Shown one piece after another: positions 55,495 to 63,128 of a DNA stretch of 64,000 nucleotides. A model generated the notes under the pieces. That model did not search any database and was not told where the DNA came from. It worked only from the letters and a program-made list of their open reading frames with translations. How positions within the stretch are numbered: the first letter of the stretch is position 1; each line of letters starts with the position of its first letter. The translations under genes and the position numbers were made by a program. Source of the stretch: an uncultured Hyphomicrobiales bacterium (GTDB lineage: Bacteria > Pseudomonadota > Alphaproteobacteria > Rhizobiales > Beijerinckiaceae); contig CAIUWR010000045.1 in NCBI GenBank assembly GCA_903902915.1, forward strand, positions 202,588 through 266,587, in the 5' to 3' direction.

Positions 55495-56691
55495 ATGATC
55501 AAACTGGTAGACGCAAGCCGCACACTGCTCAATGGACGCATCATACTCAGCAAGCGGGCTCGCAGCCGACGCTGGCAGATGCGGTTCCAGCACGAAGGAA
55601 AATGGATCCAGCTCAGCACTGGGCAACAACACCGCCCAGAAGCGGACAAGTCTGCTGAGAACATCTATCTGGAAGCAGTTTTCAAGCTCAAGCACCAACT
55701 GCCAATCCAAACCCGCAGCTTTGGCACCGTGGCTCAATTGACCATCAACACGCTACAAGCCGCACTCGATGCTGGCGAAGGACGCAGCGTCTATAAAGAC
55801 TACATCATTGCCCTCAATCGCTACCTCATCCCCTTCTTCGGCAAATACAATATGGACAGCATCGATTATGAGCTGCTCAAGCAGTTTGATGCTTGGCGCA
55901 GTCAGAAGATGGGCAAGACACCCACAGCCAGCACCGTGGGCACACACGTCTCAGCCATCAATCGTGTGTTTGATGAGGGCATTGAGCGTGGCTATGTCTC
56001 CCCACAAAAGCGCCCACATATCTTCAATCGTGGCAGGAAAGGCGGGCGCCGAGCAGACTTCACATTCGCAGAATATCGAATGATCCTTCGTAACATCAAA
56101 CGGTGGTGTGAAGCTGGTCGCATAGGCAAGACAAGAGAGATGCGATACCTGATGTGGGACTACATCCTGCTGCTCATCAACACTGGAATGAGACACGGCA
56201 CTGAAACAGCCAATCTCCGCTGGAAGCACATCAGGATTGAACGAGAGCGGGGCAAGGACATCCTGCTGTTCTATGTGGATGGCAAGACAGGTGGCAGGGA
56301 AATTGTGGCTCGTCGTGTCTGCCAGCGTTACCTGCGGCGCATACAAGAGCGGACGCACTCAATTGAGAAACTATCATTCGAGCAATTGCTGGCCAGCAAG
56401 ATTGATCTGCCTGTCTTCGCACTGCCTGACGGCTCAACCACTGACAGCATTCGTGGCACCTTCCGCCAGTTCCTCAAGGACCTCAACATCCTCAAAGACC
56501 CCCGCAGTGGCAAGGTTCGAACGCTCTATAGTCTGAGGCACACCTACGCTACCTTTGCTCTGAGCCTAGCCAAAGGCACAGACATCCACCTGCTGGCAAG
56601 GCAAATGGGCACATCAGTGCTGATGATCGAGCGCCACTACAGCCACTTGATCGCAAGGATGAGAGCCAGCGATCTGGTGGGCTTGAGGTGA
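55495..56691 (+). CDS. Tyrosine-type site-specific integrase
   Basis: 398 residues. An N-terminal SAM-like domain (about 80-165, VYKDYIIALNRYLIPFFG) precedes the catalytic domain. Catalytic residues visible are Arg in NTGMRHGTETANLRW, the box II pattern YSLRHTYATF (Tyr where His is usual), His in ERHYSHL and the nucleophile Tyr in the same segment. It should recombine the tRNA attachment site with the element's own. No good ribosome site precedes the ATG at 55495. Codon usage is intermediate between chromosome and cargo. The C-terminal 17 codons and the following bases are duplicated 421 bases downstream. Confidence 0.88.
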   Translation: MIKLVDASRTLLNGRIILSKRARSRRWQMRFQHEGKWIQLSTGQQHRPEADKSAENIYLEAVFKLKHQLPIQTRSFGTVAQLTINTLQAALDAGEGRSVYKDYIIALNRYLIPFFGKYNMDSIDYELLKQFDAWRSQKMGKTPTASTVGTHVSAINRVFDEGIERGYVSPQKRPHIFNRGRKGGRRADFTFAEYRMILRNIKRWCEAGRIGKTREMRYLMWDYILLLINTGMRHGTETANLRWKHIRIERERGKDILLFYVDGKTGGREIVARRVCQRYLRRIQERTHSIEKLSFEQLLASKIDLPVFALPDGSTTDSIRGTFRQFLKDLNILKDPRSGKVRTLYSLRHTYATFALSLAKGTDIHLLARQMGTSVLMIERHYSHLIARMRASDLVGLR

Positions 56692-56755
56692 CTTAGCTTC
56701 ACGAACTTGGCAATAAAGTTCTTTGCGGTCGTCGCAAATGTCGTGAGACACGACA
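56640..56755 (+). repeat. Direct repeat, copy A (integrase 3' end plus downstream)
   Basis: This 116-base stretch covers the last 17 codons of the intact integrase, its stop and the following bases up to and including palindrome copy 1. It matches 57061-57176 at an offset of 421 bases, about four-fifths identical by eye. The agreement is best in the coding part and in the palindrome and weakest between them. Confidence 0.75.
56739..56755 (+). repeat. Island palindrome, copy 1
   Basis: TGTCGTGAGACACGACA, two perfect 7-base arms around AGA. Preceded by AAA and followed by ATTTT. Lies 48 bases after the intact integrase stop. Confidence 0.9.
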
Positions 56756-56859
56756 ATTTTGAAACGAGCGTAAAAGCACTCTGCGGAATGTCTGCGAAAC
56801 GATTTTGACAGCGTGGGGGATTTTATTCTTCTGGTGATGTTGGGTTTGCGGACTGGGAA

Positions 56860-56876
56860 TGTCGTGAGACACGACA
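56860..56876 (+). repeat. Island palindrome, copy 2
   Basis: TGTCGTGAGACACGACA, perfect copy, preceded by GAA and followed by AT. Non-coding. Confidence 0.9.
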
Positions 56877-57017
56877 ATCCACTCGTTCGCTCTTGTTCTT
56901 CGATGAACAATCCTCAGCCGCGCAACAAGCTAGGGGACGGATGGATTCTTGCGGCATTCAATGCTCTGCTAATCTGTGCCTCAGGCTCGTCAGGATAATC
57001 GCAGCTAGCCATTCTTC

Positions 57018-57112
57018 GCAATGGCGCTTGCCCAAGTGGCTTCAGCACCAGCGGCACCTACAGCCACTTGATAGCAAGGACGAAAGCCAGCGATCTGGTG
57101 GGATTGAGGTGA
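57018..57112 (+). pseudogene. Remnant of a second integrase (C-terminal end only)
   Basis: Reading YSHLIARTKASDLVGLR and stop, it equals the end of the intact integrase apart from two residues. Upstream of 57055 the likeness fades with small gaps, though a degraded match to the preceding integrase sequence can still be traced to about 57018. It has no start and no catalytic Arg. It shows that a related element or a duplicated end once lay here. Confidence 0.6.
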
Positions 57113-57176
57113 GGTAAGCTCACGACCTTCGCAATGTGGTTCTTTTGTGATCGTAGAAATGTCGTGAGACACGACC
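57061..57176 (+). repeat. Direct repeat, copy B (partner of 56640-56755)
   Basis: It corresponds to copy A and ends in palindrome copy 3. The two copies translate as YSHLIARMRASDLVGLR and YSHLIARTKASDLVGLR before a shared TGA stop. Confidence 0.75.
57160..57176 (+). repeat. Island palindrome, copy 3 (one mismatch)
   Basis: TGTCGTGAGACACGACC; only the last base differs. Lies 48 bases after the remnant integrase stop, the same distance as copy 1 from its integrase. Confidence 0.88.
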
Positions 57177-57460
57177 TTCTCAATAAGCTCAAAGGCACCA
57201 CCTATTTACTTACGGATGAAGGGGAATTTTTTCCCCCATCCTCGACTTTAAGAGCAAAATGCTCGCGTGCTGAAATGTAATTTTTAAGTTCTTGCCCGAC
57301 GGCAATCGAGCTTGCGTCGTCTGGCATAATCTTTGCTGAGATATGTGCGGTTATGAGCGATCGATTTTCTGCTAAGCAGTCATAGCATCAAGTCGATTTG
57401 GCGGAATTAAATAAGATGGGGTGGATGATGAGGGATGCCAATTGCAGCAGATATCGACTG

Positions 57461-58777
57461 ATGCTGACGCTTATGAGCACTAAAACCCTCACTGTTCTGG
57501 TTGTTTGGAACGGTATCTTTGCGACCGAAGCGATTGGTGCTGAGAGCCGCCTGCCCCCTTGCCCCGTTTATTATTCTGAGGCCTGGACCCAATGCTATGG
57601 CATTTTACCGACCGCAGAAGGAGAGACTTACTCTGGTGAGTGGAAGGATGGGAAACGCGATGGCTTAGGCGTCTTGGTATTTCGCACTGGGGCAAAATAT
57701 GCCGGAACGTTCAAACAGGGCCAAGCTTCTGGTGAAGGAACATACACATTTCGAAATGGCGACGTGTATGTGGGGCAAGTCGTTAAGGGCGTCGTTCAGG
57801 GTTATGGAATATTGACCGCAACCAACGGAGACAAATATTCGGGGGACTTTGTTGATTTCAAAATGAACGGCCGCGGTGTCTTGCTGACCACAAAAGGCGA
57901 GCGATATTCGGGGGAATTCGTCAATGATCAAAGACAAGGTCAAGGGTCCGTAGATGCCCCGGATGGTTCAAAGTATCTTGGGTTTTTTAGAGCCTCCTCG
58001 TTCCACGGGCAAGGTGTCCATATCTTCAAAGACGGATCTCAATATAGCGGAGAGTTCTCCGGAGGCCTCAGGCAGGGCAAAGGTAATCTAGTTTTACCAA
58101 ATGGGGATAGATATACTGGTGAGTTCCGTAATGGCCTCTATGAAGGGCTGGGTTCTTACAGCACCGTTGACGGGACCACATATGTTGGAAGCTTCAAAAA
58201 TGGAAAGAAGTTTGGGAACGGAAATATGCATTTTGCGAACGTGAAGCGGACGCCCCCTGTGATTTATGCATCAAGTGCGCTTGTCAGAAGCCCTATAAAC
58301 CTTGGAGAAATTATAAAGTATGAAGGCGCATTCATTGAGGATCATATGAGTGGGCAAGGGATTGCGTTGTTATCAAATGGAGCTAATTATAATGGATCTT
58401 TTGAAAATGACCAATTTAACGGTAGTGGTAAAATAACTTACCAAGACGGGACGACTGTTGTTGGAACGTTCGCGAAACACTCCATCATTGGGGAATGCGC
58501 TGTTACATTTTCAGATAAAATTAGATACGTAGGCGAGACTAAGGGGGGGAAATTGGATGGATTTGCAAAAATCTTTTTGCCGAATGGGGATGTGTATGAA
58601 GGAGAGGTGCTCGCCGGAGAAGCAAGCGGAAAAGGTACGATGAAGTTTGGAGCTGGAGGAAGATATACTGGAGAATTTAAGAAGGGCGTCTTTGATGGTC
58701 GTGGTACAATGTATGATGCGGCCGATAAACCAGCGAAACAGGCTTACTGGAGCAATGGAAAACTTACGACACCATAA
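57461..58777 (+). CDS. Exported MORN-repeat protein
   Basis: About 438 residues. A signal peptide (MSTKTLTVLVVWNGIFATEAIGA) precedes about 15 tandem repeats of 23 residues of the MORN type, Y-x-G-x-F...G-x-G...G, for example YSGEWKDGKRDGLG, YAGTFKQGQASGEG, YTGEFRNGLYEGLG and YTGEFKKGVFDGRG. One repeat is interrupted by a short insert near residue 265 and one is degenerate (VVGTFAKHSIIGECA). MORN repeats bind lipids or act as rigid scaffolds; an envelope role is likely but inferred. The start is uncertain: TTG 57398 and ATGs at 57416, 57425 and 57473 are in frame and none has a good ribosome site. Base composition is far lower in GC than the chromosome. Confidence 0.82.
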   Translation: MLTLMSTKTLTVLVVWNGIFATEAIGAESRLPPCPVYYSEAWTQCYGILPTAEGETYSGEWKDGKRDGLGVLVFRTGAKYAGTFKQGQASGEGTYTFRNGDVYVGQVVKGVVQGYGILTATNGDKYSGDFVDFKMNGRGVLLTTKGERYSGEFVNDQRQGQGSVDAPDGSKYLGFFRASSFHGQGVHIFKDGSQYSGEFSGGLRQGKGNLVLPNGDRYTGEFRNGLYEGLGSYSTVDGTTYVGSFKNGKKFGNGNMHFANVKRTPPVIYASSALVRSPINLGEIIKYEGAFIEDHMSGQGIALLSNGANYNGSFENDQFNGSGKITYQDGTTVVGTFAKHSIIGECAVTFSDKIRYVGETKGGKLDGFAKIFLPNGDVYEGEVLAGEASGKGTMKFGAGGRYTGEFKKGVFDGRGTMYDAADKPAKQAYWSNGKLTTP

Positions 58778-58904
58778 CGGCGAATTGCTATCGAGACCTA
58801 AATCTGCGCCAATCAAGTCAGTTAAGAATGATAACTTCTCATAAAATTCGAAGTTCGTGGATGGATGTACACGGTATAGCTAACCTATAAAACGTGAACC
58901 AAAA

Positions 58905-60140
58905 TCAGTCAAAAACAGATTTTCTTTCTCTACTAACCGCCGGGGCGGAAATTGCTTCCTTTGCCGACAATGATTTTAAAACGAAGTCCCCATCACGAGC
59001 TAGCTCATCCCCGATAATGGTGCCAATCACTGCGCCTCTTTCAATTTTGGAAACTTGTATCTCACCCACTGGCTGAAGGCGCGCGCCCCAGAATTTAAAC
59101 GTGTTCTCGCTTTGGCCTTCTTGGATCACTTTAAGCACTTGAAAGCGGTCACCAATTTGAGGGGTTTTGTCTCCTGCATTCACAATGACCGCATTGCCGT
59201 TGAAGCCCTCAATAAACATAGGAAATAAGCTCTCAACTACATCGCCTGCAACCCTACTGGACACCGCTTCGGAGAGCGCAGTTAATTGATCTACCTCAGA
59301 ATTAGCGGCCCCACCTGGACGCATACTTACTTTACTCTCACGAGAAAATTTATTAGCTAGAACAATCAAAGACGTCGGGAGTTCAGAGATTTGGTAAGAC
59401 ACATCAACCCTGCAAGACCGGCTTCGCTCGACTTCTTTGGTTACTGCGATGTTTACTTCCGTCTCTTGACAGCGCAATCCAGTCGCCTCAATATTCAAAA
59501 TAAAGTCTGTGCCCATAATTTGTCCAAGTTTTTGCTTATCAGCAGCCGAGCCTTGAGGGCTGCGTATTAGAGCAAGCTCTTTCTGAAATCGATCCAGATA
59601 GCGTCTATCAACAATTGCGAACCGCTTTGAGTTAGTGACCCTTTCGAGTACTCCCGAGTAAATTTGATTTTTCAAATAACCGCTCTCTCCGCCCAAGCTA
59701 TCTATCAGCAGCCTAGGACGGGTATCTGCAAAGCTTATGTTTGACTTGTATTTTTCAATGTCAGCCCTCACAACGACGGAAAAGCTACCATTTCTATGCT
59801 CTAATTGCTCAATTACATAACTTTTCACTAACGCTCCTGATTTTATACGAACATTGTTTTGACCGATGTTTTGCAATGTCCTCAGTTGACGCTCAATACC
59901 CTTCGAAACGTAGTTTTGTTCAGTACTTACTATTAGCTCCCCAAAACTCTGGTTTGCCTCGACGAATACGCCTGTCGCTTGTTTAACTGCCTCTGATAAT
60001 GCGGTAGCAACAGCTTCCGCCTGTGTTTGTCCTTGCCCGGAAGCTGTCACAGAAAGAACCGCTCCAAATGCTGAAAAGTTGCCTGTCAGAGCAACAAATG
60101 CAAATGCAACAGCTAAGGAAGCGATCCTGCTCATTTTCAT
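58905..60140 (-). CDS. Exported CsgG/FlgT-like protein
   Basis: 411 residues. A signal peptide ends at about FSAFGA (signal peptidase I type, no lipobox Cys). SVTASGQGQTQAEAVATALSEAVKQATGVFVEAN, cut here into its recognisable halves GQGQTQAEAVATALSEAVKQ and ATGVFVEAN, matches the N-terminal domain of FlgT-like proteins. The middle (SGVLERVTNSKRFAIVDRRY, LGQIMGTDFILNIEATGLRC) matches the CsgG core, and the C-terminal part (AGDKTPQIGDRFQVL) is a beta-barrel-like domain. A periplasmic or outer-membrane-associated role is inferred. ATG at 60140 overlaps the upstream stop (ATGA). Third gene of its operon, convergent with the MORN gene. Confidence 0.72.
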   Translation of the reverse strand: MKMSRIASLAVAFAFVALTGNFSAFGAVLSVTASGQGQTQAEAVATALSEAVKQATGVFVEANQSFGELIVSTEQNYVSKGIERQLRTLQNIGQNNVRIKSGALVKSYVIEQLEHRNGSFSVVVRADIEKYKSNISFADTRPRLLIDSLGGESGYLKNQIYSGVLERVTNSKRFAIVDRRYLDRFQKELALIRSPQGSAADKQKLGQIMGTDFILNIEATGLRCQETEVNIAVTKEVERSRSCRVDVSYQISELPTSLIVLANKFSRESKVSMRPGGAANSEVDQLTALSEAVSSRVAGDVVESLFPMFIEGFNGNAVIVNAGDKTPQIGDRFQVLKVIQEGQSENTFKFWGARLQPVGEIQVSKIERGAVIGTIIGDELARDGDFVLKSLSAKEAISAPAVSRERKSVFD

Positions 60141-61039
60141 TTTCCCCTGCGGCATAAATCACCTACTTTTGCGGTCCTAGATGGATTTACAACCAAATCA
60201 GCAATACTCACTCTCTCTGAAATGGATACTAATTTACATTCCCCTATTTTTCGCTCTATCTTTCCTAAATTTATTCCTGTCTTCGGATCGACCATAGACT
60301 CCCCGAGAGAAAACAAAGAGAGTGTTGAATTCATACTTAACCCGCCCCCTTCCCCTCGATTTAAAATAGCCTCTCCCCCATTTATTTGAATTACTTCAAT
60401 TGGAAAAATTGCATCGAACACGGCTGTCCCAGCCTCGCTCCCAGTCTTCTGGAGAACACTGAGCCAAATATCATTATAGTCAGGAACCCCCATTGTGGAG
60501 ATTTGTTTTTTATTGACCGATGAATAAGTGTCCGTTTTTTGATACTTAATGCCCCCTGACGTTGTATCTATTATTTTGAGCGTAAGAATGATTTCTCCAG
60601 CCATTGAACTGTTAAATTTAGACGTCTGCGCATCTCTCTCAATTGCAGAATCTAATTTCACTGACGCAACGAGAGGTACAACAATGAAATGTACGTTATT
60701 CATTTTACCGAACTCAGCCGCGTCTTTCAAAGCTCGCTGACTAGCAGCAAAGTCTTGCTCCAAAAGAGCTGATTTCTGCAAAATAGAGGTATCACGCTCA
60801 TAGATCTTAAAACGACGCGAGCTTCTTAGGACTTCTTCAATGCGAGATTTAATTAATTTCACACTTTCCAAATTGACCGTCCTCGTGTTGTTCAAAGTTG
60901 TTGTGCTATCCACCACGGCCTCAACCACTGCGATTGGCTCAAGTTCAGGGGTCTGTGCAAAAGCGCCCCCCACTAACAAGAGCATCGCCGAAGCTGAAGC
61001 AGCAAATACCTGGGATTTAACAGAAGACCGATTTAACAT
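60137..61039 (-). CDS. Exported CsgG-family-like protein
   Basis: 300 residues. Signal peptide ends in VGGAFAQ, again without a lipobox, unlike canonical CsgG. The segment EEVLRSSRRFKIYERDTSIL, followed by AAEFGKMNNVHFIVVPLVASV and a long beta region (GEIILTLKIIDTTSGGIKYQ), fits the CsgG nucleotide-free core that in curli systems forms the secretion channel. The C-terminal domain (GEGGGLSMNSTLSLFSLGES, KIGECKLVSISERVSIADLV) resembles that of its neighbour, so the two may be partners. Overlaps both neighbours by four and seven bases. Confidence 0.7.
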   Translation of the reverse strand: MLNRSSVKSQVFAASASAMLLLVGGAFAQTPELEPIAVVEAVVDSTTTLNNTRTVNLESVKLIKSRIEEVLRSSRRFKIYERDTSILQKSALLEQDFAASQRALKDAAEFGKMNNVHFIVVPLVASVKLDSAIERDAQTSKFNSSMAGEIILTLKIIDTTSGGIKYQKTDTYSSVNKKQISTMGVPDYNDIWLSVLQKTGSEAGTAVFDAIFPIEVIQINGGEAILNRGEGGGLSMNSTLSLFSLGESMVDPKTGINLGKIERKIGECKLVSISERVSIADLVVNPSRTAKVGDLCRRGK

Positions 61040-61419
61040 TTGATCTTCCTCGCATTTAAATAACCAACCGTATTCTCAAAATTCGGAATTATCCCATCCC
61101 GTATCTTGAACTCAATGCTAGTTCCTTCAAGCTTGAACGCATCATCCAAACAACTCTTCAAGCCCGGTTCAAGTGCGTTCCATCGGGTTCGGGCCTCAAT
61201 TCTTGCTTGAGCTTGCTGTTGAATTGATTTGTTTTCCTGAATTGAATCCTTGCAAGCCTCGGTGTAAACATTCCGAGCTCCTGTTGCGTTGCTATCTAGC
61301 ATCAAACGCCGACCGCAATCACTCTGTGCGGAAGCTGGATTGTTAGAAGCAAAAATACCAGCTGCCGCGTACATCGCTAGCAAACAAAACGGTATCCCAA
61401 TCAAGCGATGCGTCTTCAC
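61033..61419 (-). CDS. Small exported four-cysteine protein
   Basis: 128 residues. GTG at 61419 gives a good signal peptide (RLIGIPFCLLAMYAAAGIFA...ASAQ) with GGGGG seven bases ahead; a TTG six codons upstream is an alternative. The mature protein of about 97 residues has four cysteines (SDC, EAC, KSC and the terminal IKC), the last as the final residue. A helix rich in Gln, Arg and Ala (SIQQQAQARIEARTRWNALE) lies in the middle. No family recognised. First gene of the three-gene operon; its stop overlaps the next start by seven bases. Confidence 0.62.
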   Translation of the reverse strand: MKTHRLIGIPFCLLAMYAAAGIFASNNPASAQSDCGRRLMLDSNATGARNVYTEACKDSIQENKSIQQQAQARIEARTRWNALEPGLKSCLDDAFKLEGTSIEFKIRDGIIPNFENTVGYLNARKIKC

Positions 61420-61514
61420 GATCTGCCCCCTATCCAATCAAGATCTTGAATGGAACAAGACCCCAATATGAAGTTTAGGGCACTATATGCTTGTTTCTAA
61501 TGATCGCAAGCTTC

Positions 61515-62081
61515 CTAAACCAACTCCACCGCAGCCCTGAGCACAGTGGCATTGGTGTGCAGATAGATCATTGTGGTGCTGATGTTGCGGTGTCCGGCCA
61601 AAGCAGCGAGGATATGAACGGAGACACCTTTCTCCGCCAATGATGTGAGGAAGAAATGCCTGCCAGCGTGTGAAGTAGCCTGATCGATGCCGCTTGCCTT
61701 GTAGATGCGAGCAAACACTTGAACGAGACTATTGGGCGAGAACGCAGAGCAGGCCTTGCTCTCAAAGAGTGGTGCTTCTGGCAACCCAACCGCCTGCGCC
61801 TTGCCATACAGCACCATCTCCCGCTGGACCTGAGCGCTCAGTAGCACGGTTCTTGATGTGTGCCCTTTGGTCTGTGCGGCTGTGAGCTGGATTTGCTCCC
61901 GCACACGACCATCAGGGGCGAATACATCGTTCCACTGTAGCGCAGCAATCTCTCCAACACGCATTCCAGCGTAGATGCTGAGATGGAGCATTGCTCTGTT
62001 GCGTTCCGCAAATGATCGCTGGGCGATGTGAGCAAACACACGCTTGATCTCACGCTCGGTCAAAATATGTGCTCGCTTCAT
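61515..62081 (-). CDS. Short tyrosine recombinase (catalytic domain only)
   Basis: 188 residues. All five catalytic residues are visible: Arg in AGMRVGEIAAL, Lys in QTKGHTSRTV, the HxxR box SHAGRHFF, His in AGHRNISTT and Tyr in MIYLHTN. The N-terminal DNA-binding domain of normal integrases is missing. Such short recombinases occur in rhizobial genomes, often in pairs or next to phage-like genes, and their function is unclear. ATG at 62081 has GGGGGCAG seven bases upstream. Open frame continues upstream without homology, through palindrome copy 4, and is rejected. Minus strand, between cargo and AAA+ operon. Confidence 0.82.
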   Translation of the reverse strand: MKRAHILTEREIKRVFAHIAQRSFAERNRAMLHLSIYAGMRVGEIAALQWNDVFAPDGRVREQIQLTAAQTKGHTSRTVLLSAQVQREMVLYGKAQAVGLPEAPLFESKACSAFSPNSLVQVFARIYKASGIDQATSHAGRHFFLTSLAEKGVSVHILAALAGHRNISTTMIYLHTNATVLRAAVELV

Positions 62082-62257
62082 TGGGCTGCCCCCACATAAC
62101 TTATTCGCTGCTACACAATGTTTTCTGATGTGGGCGAGAGCAACCACTTTCCTTGATTCAAATATCTCAATGATTTCAATGGAAGAGTGCTTTGGATAAT
62201 ATAATGCGTATTTTGTTATGTAGCCAAGTCGCCCAACTTTCATGACGGGTGCTGAAA

Positions 62258-62274
62258 TGTCGTGAGACACGACA
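62258..62274 (+). repeat. Island palindrome, copy 4
   Basis: TGTCGTGAGACACGACA, perfect copy, preceded by AAA and followed by AT. It lies in the gap between the terminator of the AAA+ operon and the short recombinase gene. Confidence 0.9.
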
Positions 62275-62283
62275 ATCTGGTAT

Positions 62284-62309
62284 AAAAAAAGCCGCCCCAA
62301 AGGACGGCT
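62284..62309 (-). terminator. Intrinsic terminator of the AAA+ operon
   Basis: On the minus strand AGCCGTCC-TTTG-GGGCGGCT forms an 8-bp stem (one G-U pair) followed by seven T. It lies 29 bases after the AAA+ gene stop. Confidence 0.85.
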
Positions 62310-62330
62310 CTGATTGTTGGGCTGGCAGAA

Positions 62331-62347
62331 TGTCGTGTTACACGACA
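62331..62347 (+). repeat. Island palindrome, copy 5 (loop variant, overlaps AAA+ stop)
   Basis: TGTCGTG-TTA-CACGACA: both arms are perfect, the loop is TTA instead of AGA. Read on the minus strand in the AAA+ frame it gives GTC GTG TAA, so the loop change turns the Ser codon of other copies (TCT) into the stop codon of the gene. Confidence 0.88.
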
Positions 62348-63057
62348 ATTGTCGCTTCATTGACGGCAACGGGAACAATCGGTGTAAGCACTGGCGCAAC
62401 ATTCAGCATACGTTGTTGCCTGCGATATTTGACGACACATTCAGTTGCCAGATCCACCACCCGCCGCGCCGAGCCTTTGGCGTTGGAAATGACCGTGAGT
62501 AGGTATTGATCATCAGGCACAGGCACGCCCTGATCATTGATGATGCGACGCACGAGAGGCAACCAAGCCGTATCAGGCGCAGCATTGAATTCCACCATGT
62601 GGCAACGATCCTGAACGCCACGCTCAACCTTATTCAGATTATTCGTGGTGAGCACGAAGACTGTGCCTGTGATGTTCATCACCGACTTGAGCGACTTCAT
62701 CGCATCGGGGCTGAGATTATCCACCTCGTCCAGCACGAAGTAGTGGTGGTCACCGAACAACGGCACAAAGTTCGCCTGTTGCTGGATCTTGCTGATCAAG
62801 GCGGTGGCATTGTTCCCGCTCTGAACTCTCACAAATGTGAAACCGCTTGAGTTGCCGCTCTTTTGGGTTTCGATTGCGTCAGGCAGAAGCTTGGCAAGCG
62901 CCGTCTTGCCAGTGCCGAAAACGCCATACAGCAGAATGCCATTCTTGCCTGACTGAGGGAATGGTCTATCGCCTGAGATGATAGATTGGATCAGCATCTC
63001 CCCTAGTTCAGAAGGAAACACGATGTCGGCGATACAAGTGGGGTCGTAATTGCTCAT
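62338..63057 (-). CDS. Clamp-loader-like AAA+ ATPase
   Basis: 239 residues. Walker A is GVFGTGKT (45-52), Walker B YFVLDEVD (106-113), sensor 1 VLTTNN and the RGVQDRCHMVEF segment resembles the SRC motif of clamp-loader subunits. The small helical lid follows, but the C-terminal collar domain of RFC/gp44 proteins is absent, so it is shorter than classic loaders. It probably remodels a DNA-bound complex. Its stop codon lies in palindrome copy 5. It is 71 bases downstream of the unknown gene, on the same strand. ATG at 63057 has CGGAG ahead. Confidence 0.8.
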   Translation of the reverse strand: MSNYDPTCIADIVFPSELGEMLIQSIISGDRPFPQSGKNGILLYGVFGTGKTALAKLLPDAIETQKSGNSSGFTFVRVQSGNNATALISKIQQQANFVPLFGDHHYFVLDEVDNLSPDAMKSLKSVMNITGTVFVLTTNNLNKVERGVQDRCHMVEFNAAPDTAWLPLVRRIINDQGVPVPDDQYLLTVISNAKGSARRVVDLATECVVKYRRQQRMLNVAPVLTPIVPVAVNEATIVV

Positions 63058-63128
63058 ATTTGCTCCGTTGATGTTGATGATGGAAGGAAAAGGGGGCGAG
63101 CAATGTCAGCACCCACCCCCGTTTAAGG

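Larger units (their letters stand above)
56692..57460. other. Non-coding stretch with three palindromes and an integrase remnant
   Basis: 769 bases without an intact gene. It holds palindrome copies 1-3, the decayed end of a second integrase (57018-57112), and an inverted repeat GGGGAA-TTTT-TTCCCC (57221-57236). The region becomes AT-rich after about 57180, where the cargo module begins; the upstream part of this is the likely promoter region of the MORN-repeat gene. Confidence 0.6.

Noticed and set aside
55218..55658. Open frame starting inside the tRNA and running into the integrase
   Set aside because: It overlaps the tRNA and the integrase in another frame; the translation is low-complexity with runs of Trp, Ser and Cys.
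56739..56755. Palindrome copies as intrinsic terminators
   Set aside because: Only copy 1 is followed by a short T-run; copy 6 is inside a gene and copy 5 is followed by a separate, canonical terminator.
56614..56910. 98-codon minus-strand frame containing a palindrome-encoded VVSHDI
   Set aside because: It is antisense to the end of the integrase and covers both repeat and remnant sequence; nothing suggests it is translated.
56739..57176. CRISPR array
   Set aside because: The repeats are only 17 bases, at irregular intervals of 121 and 300 bases here and several kilobases elsewhere, with no spacers and no cas genes.
62082..62402. N-terminal extension of the short recombinase
   Set aside because: The frame stays open for another 107 codons, but it runs through a terminator and a palindrome, has no integrase domain, and the ATG at 62081 has a good ribosome site.
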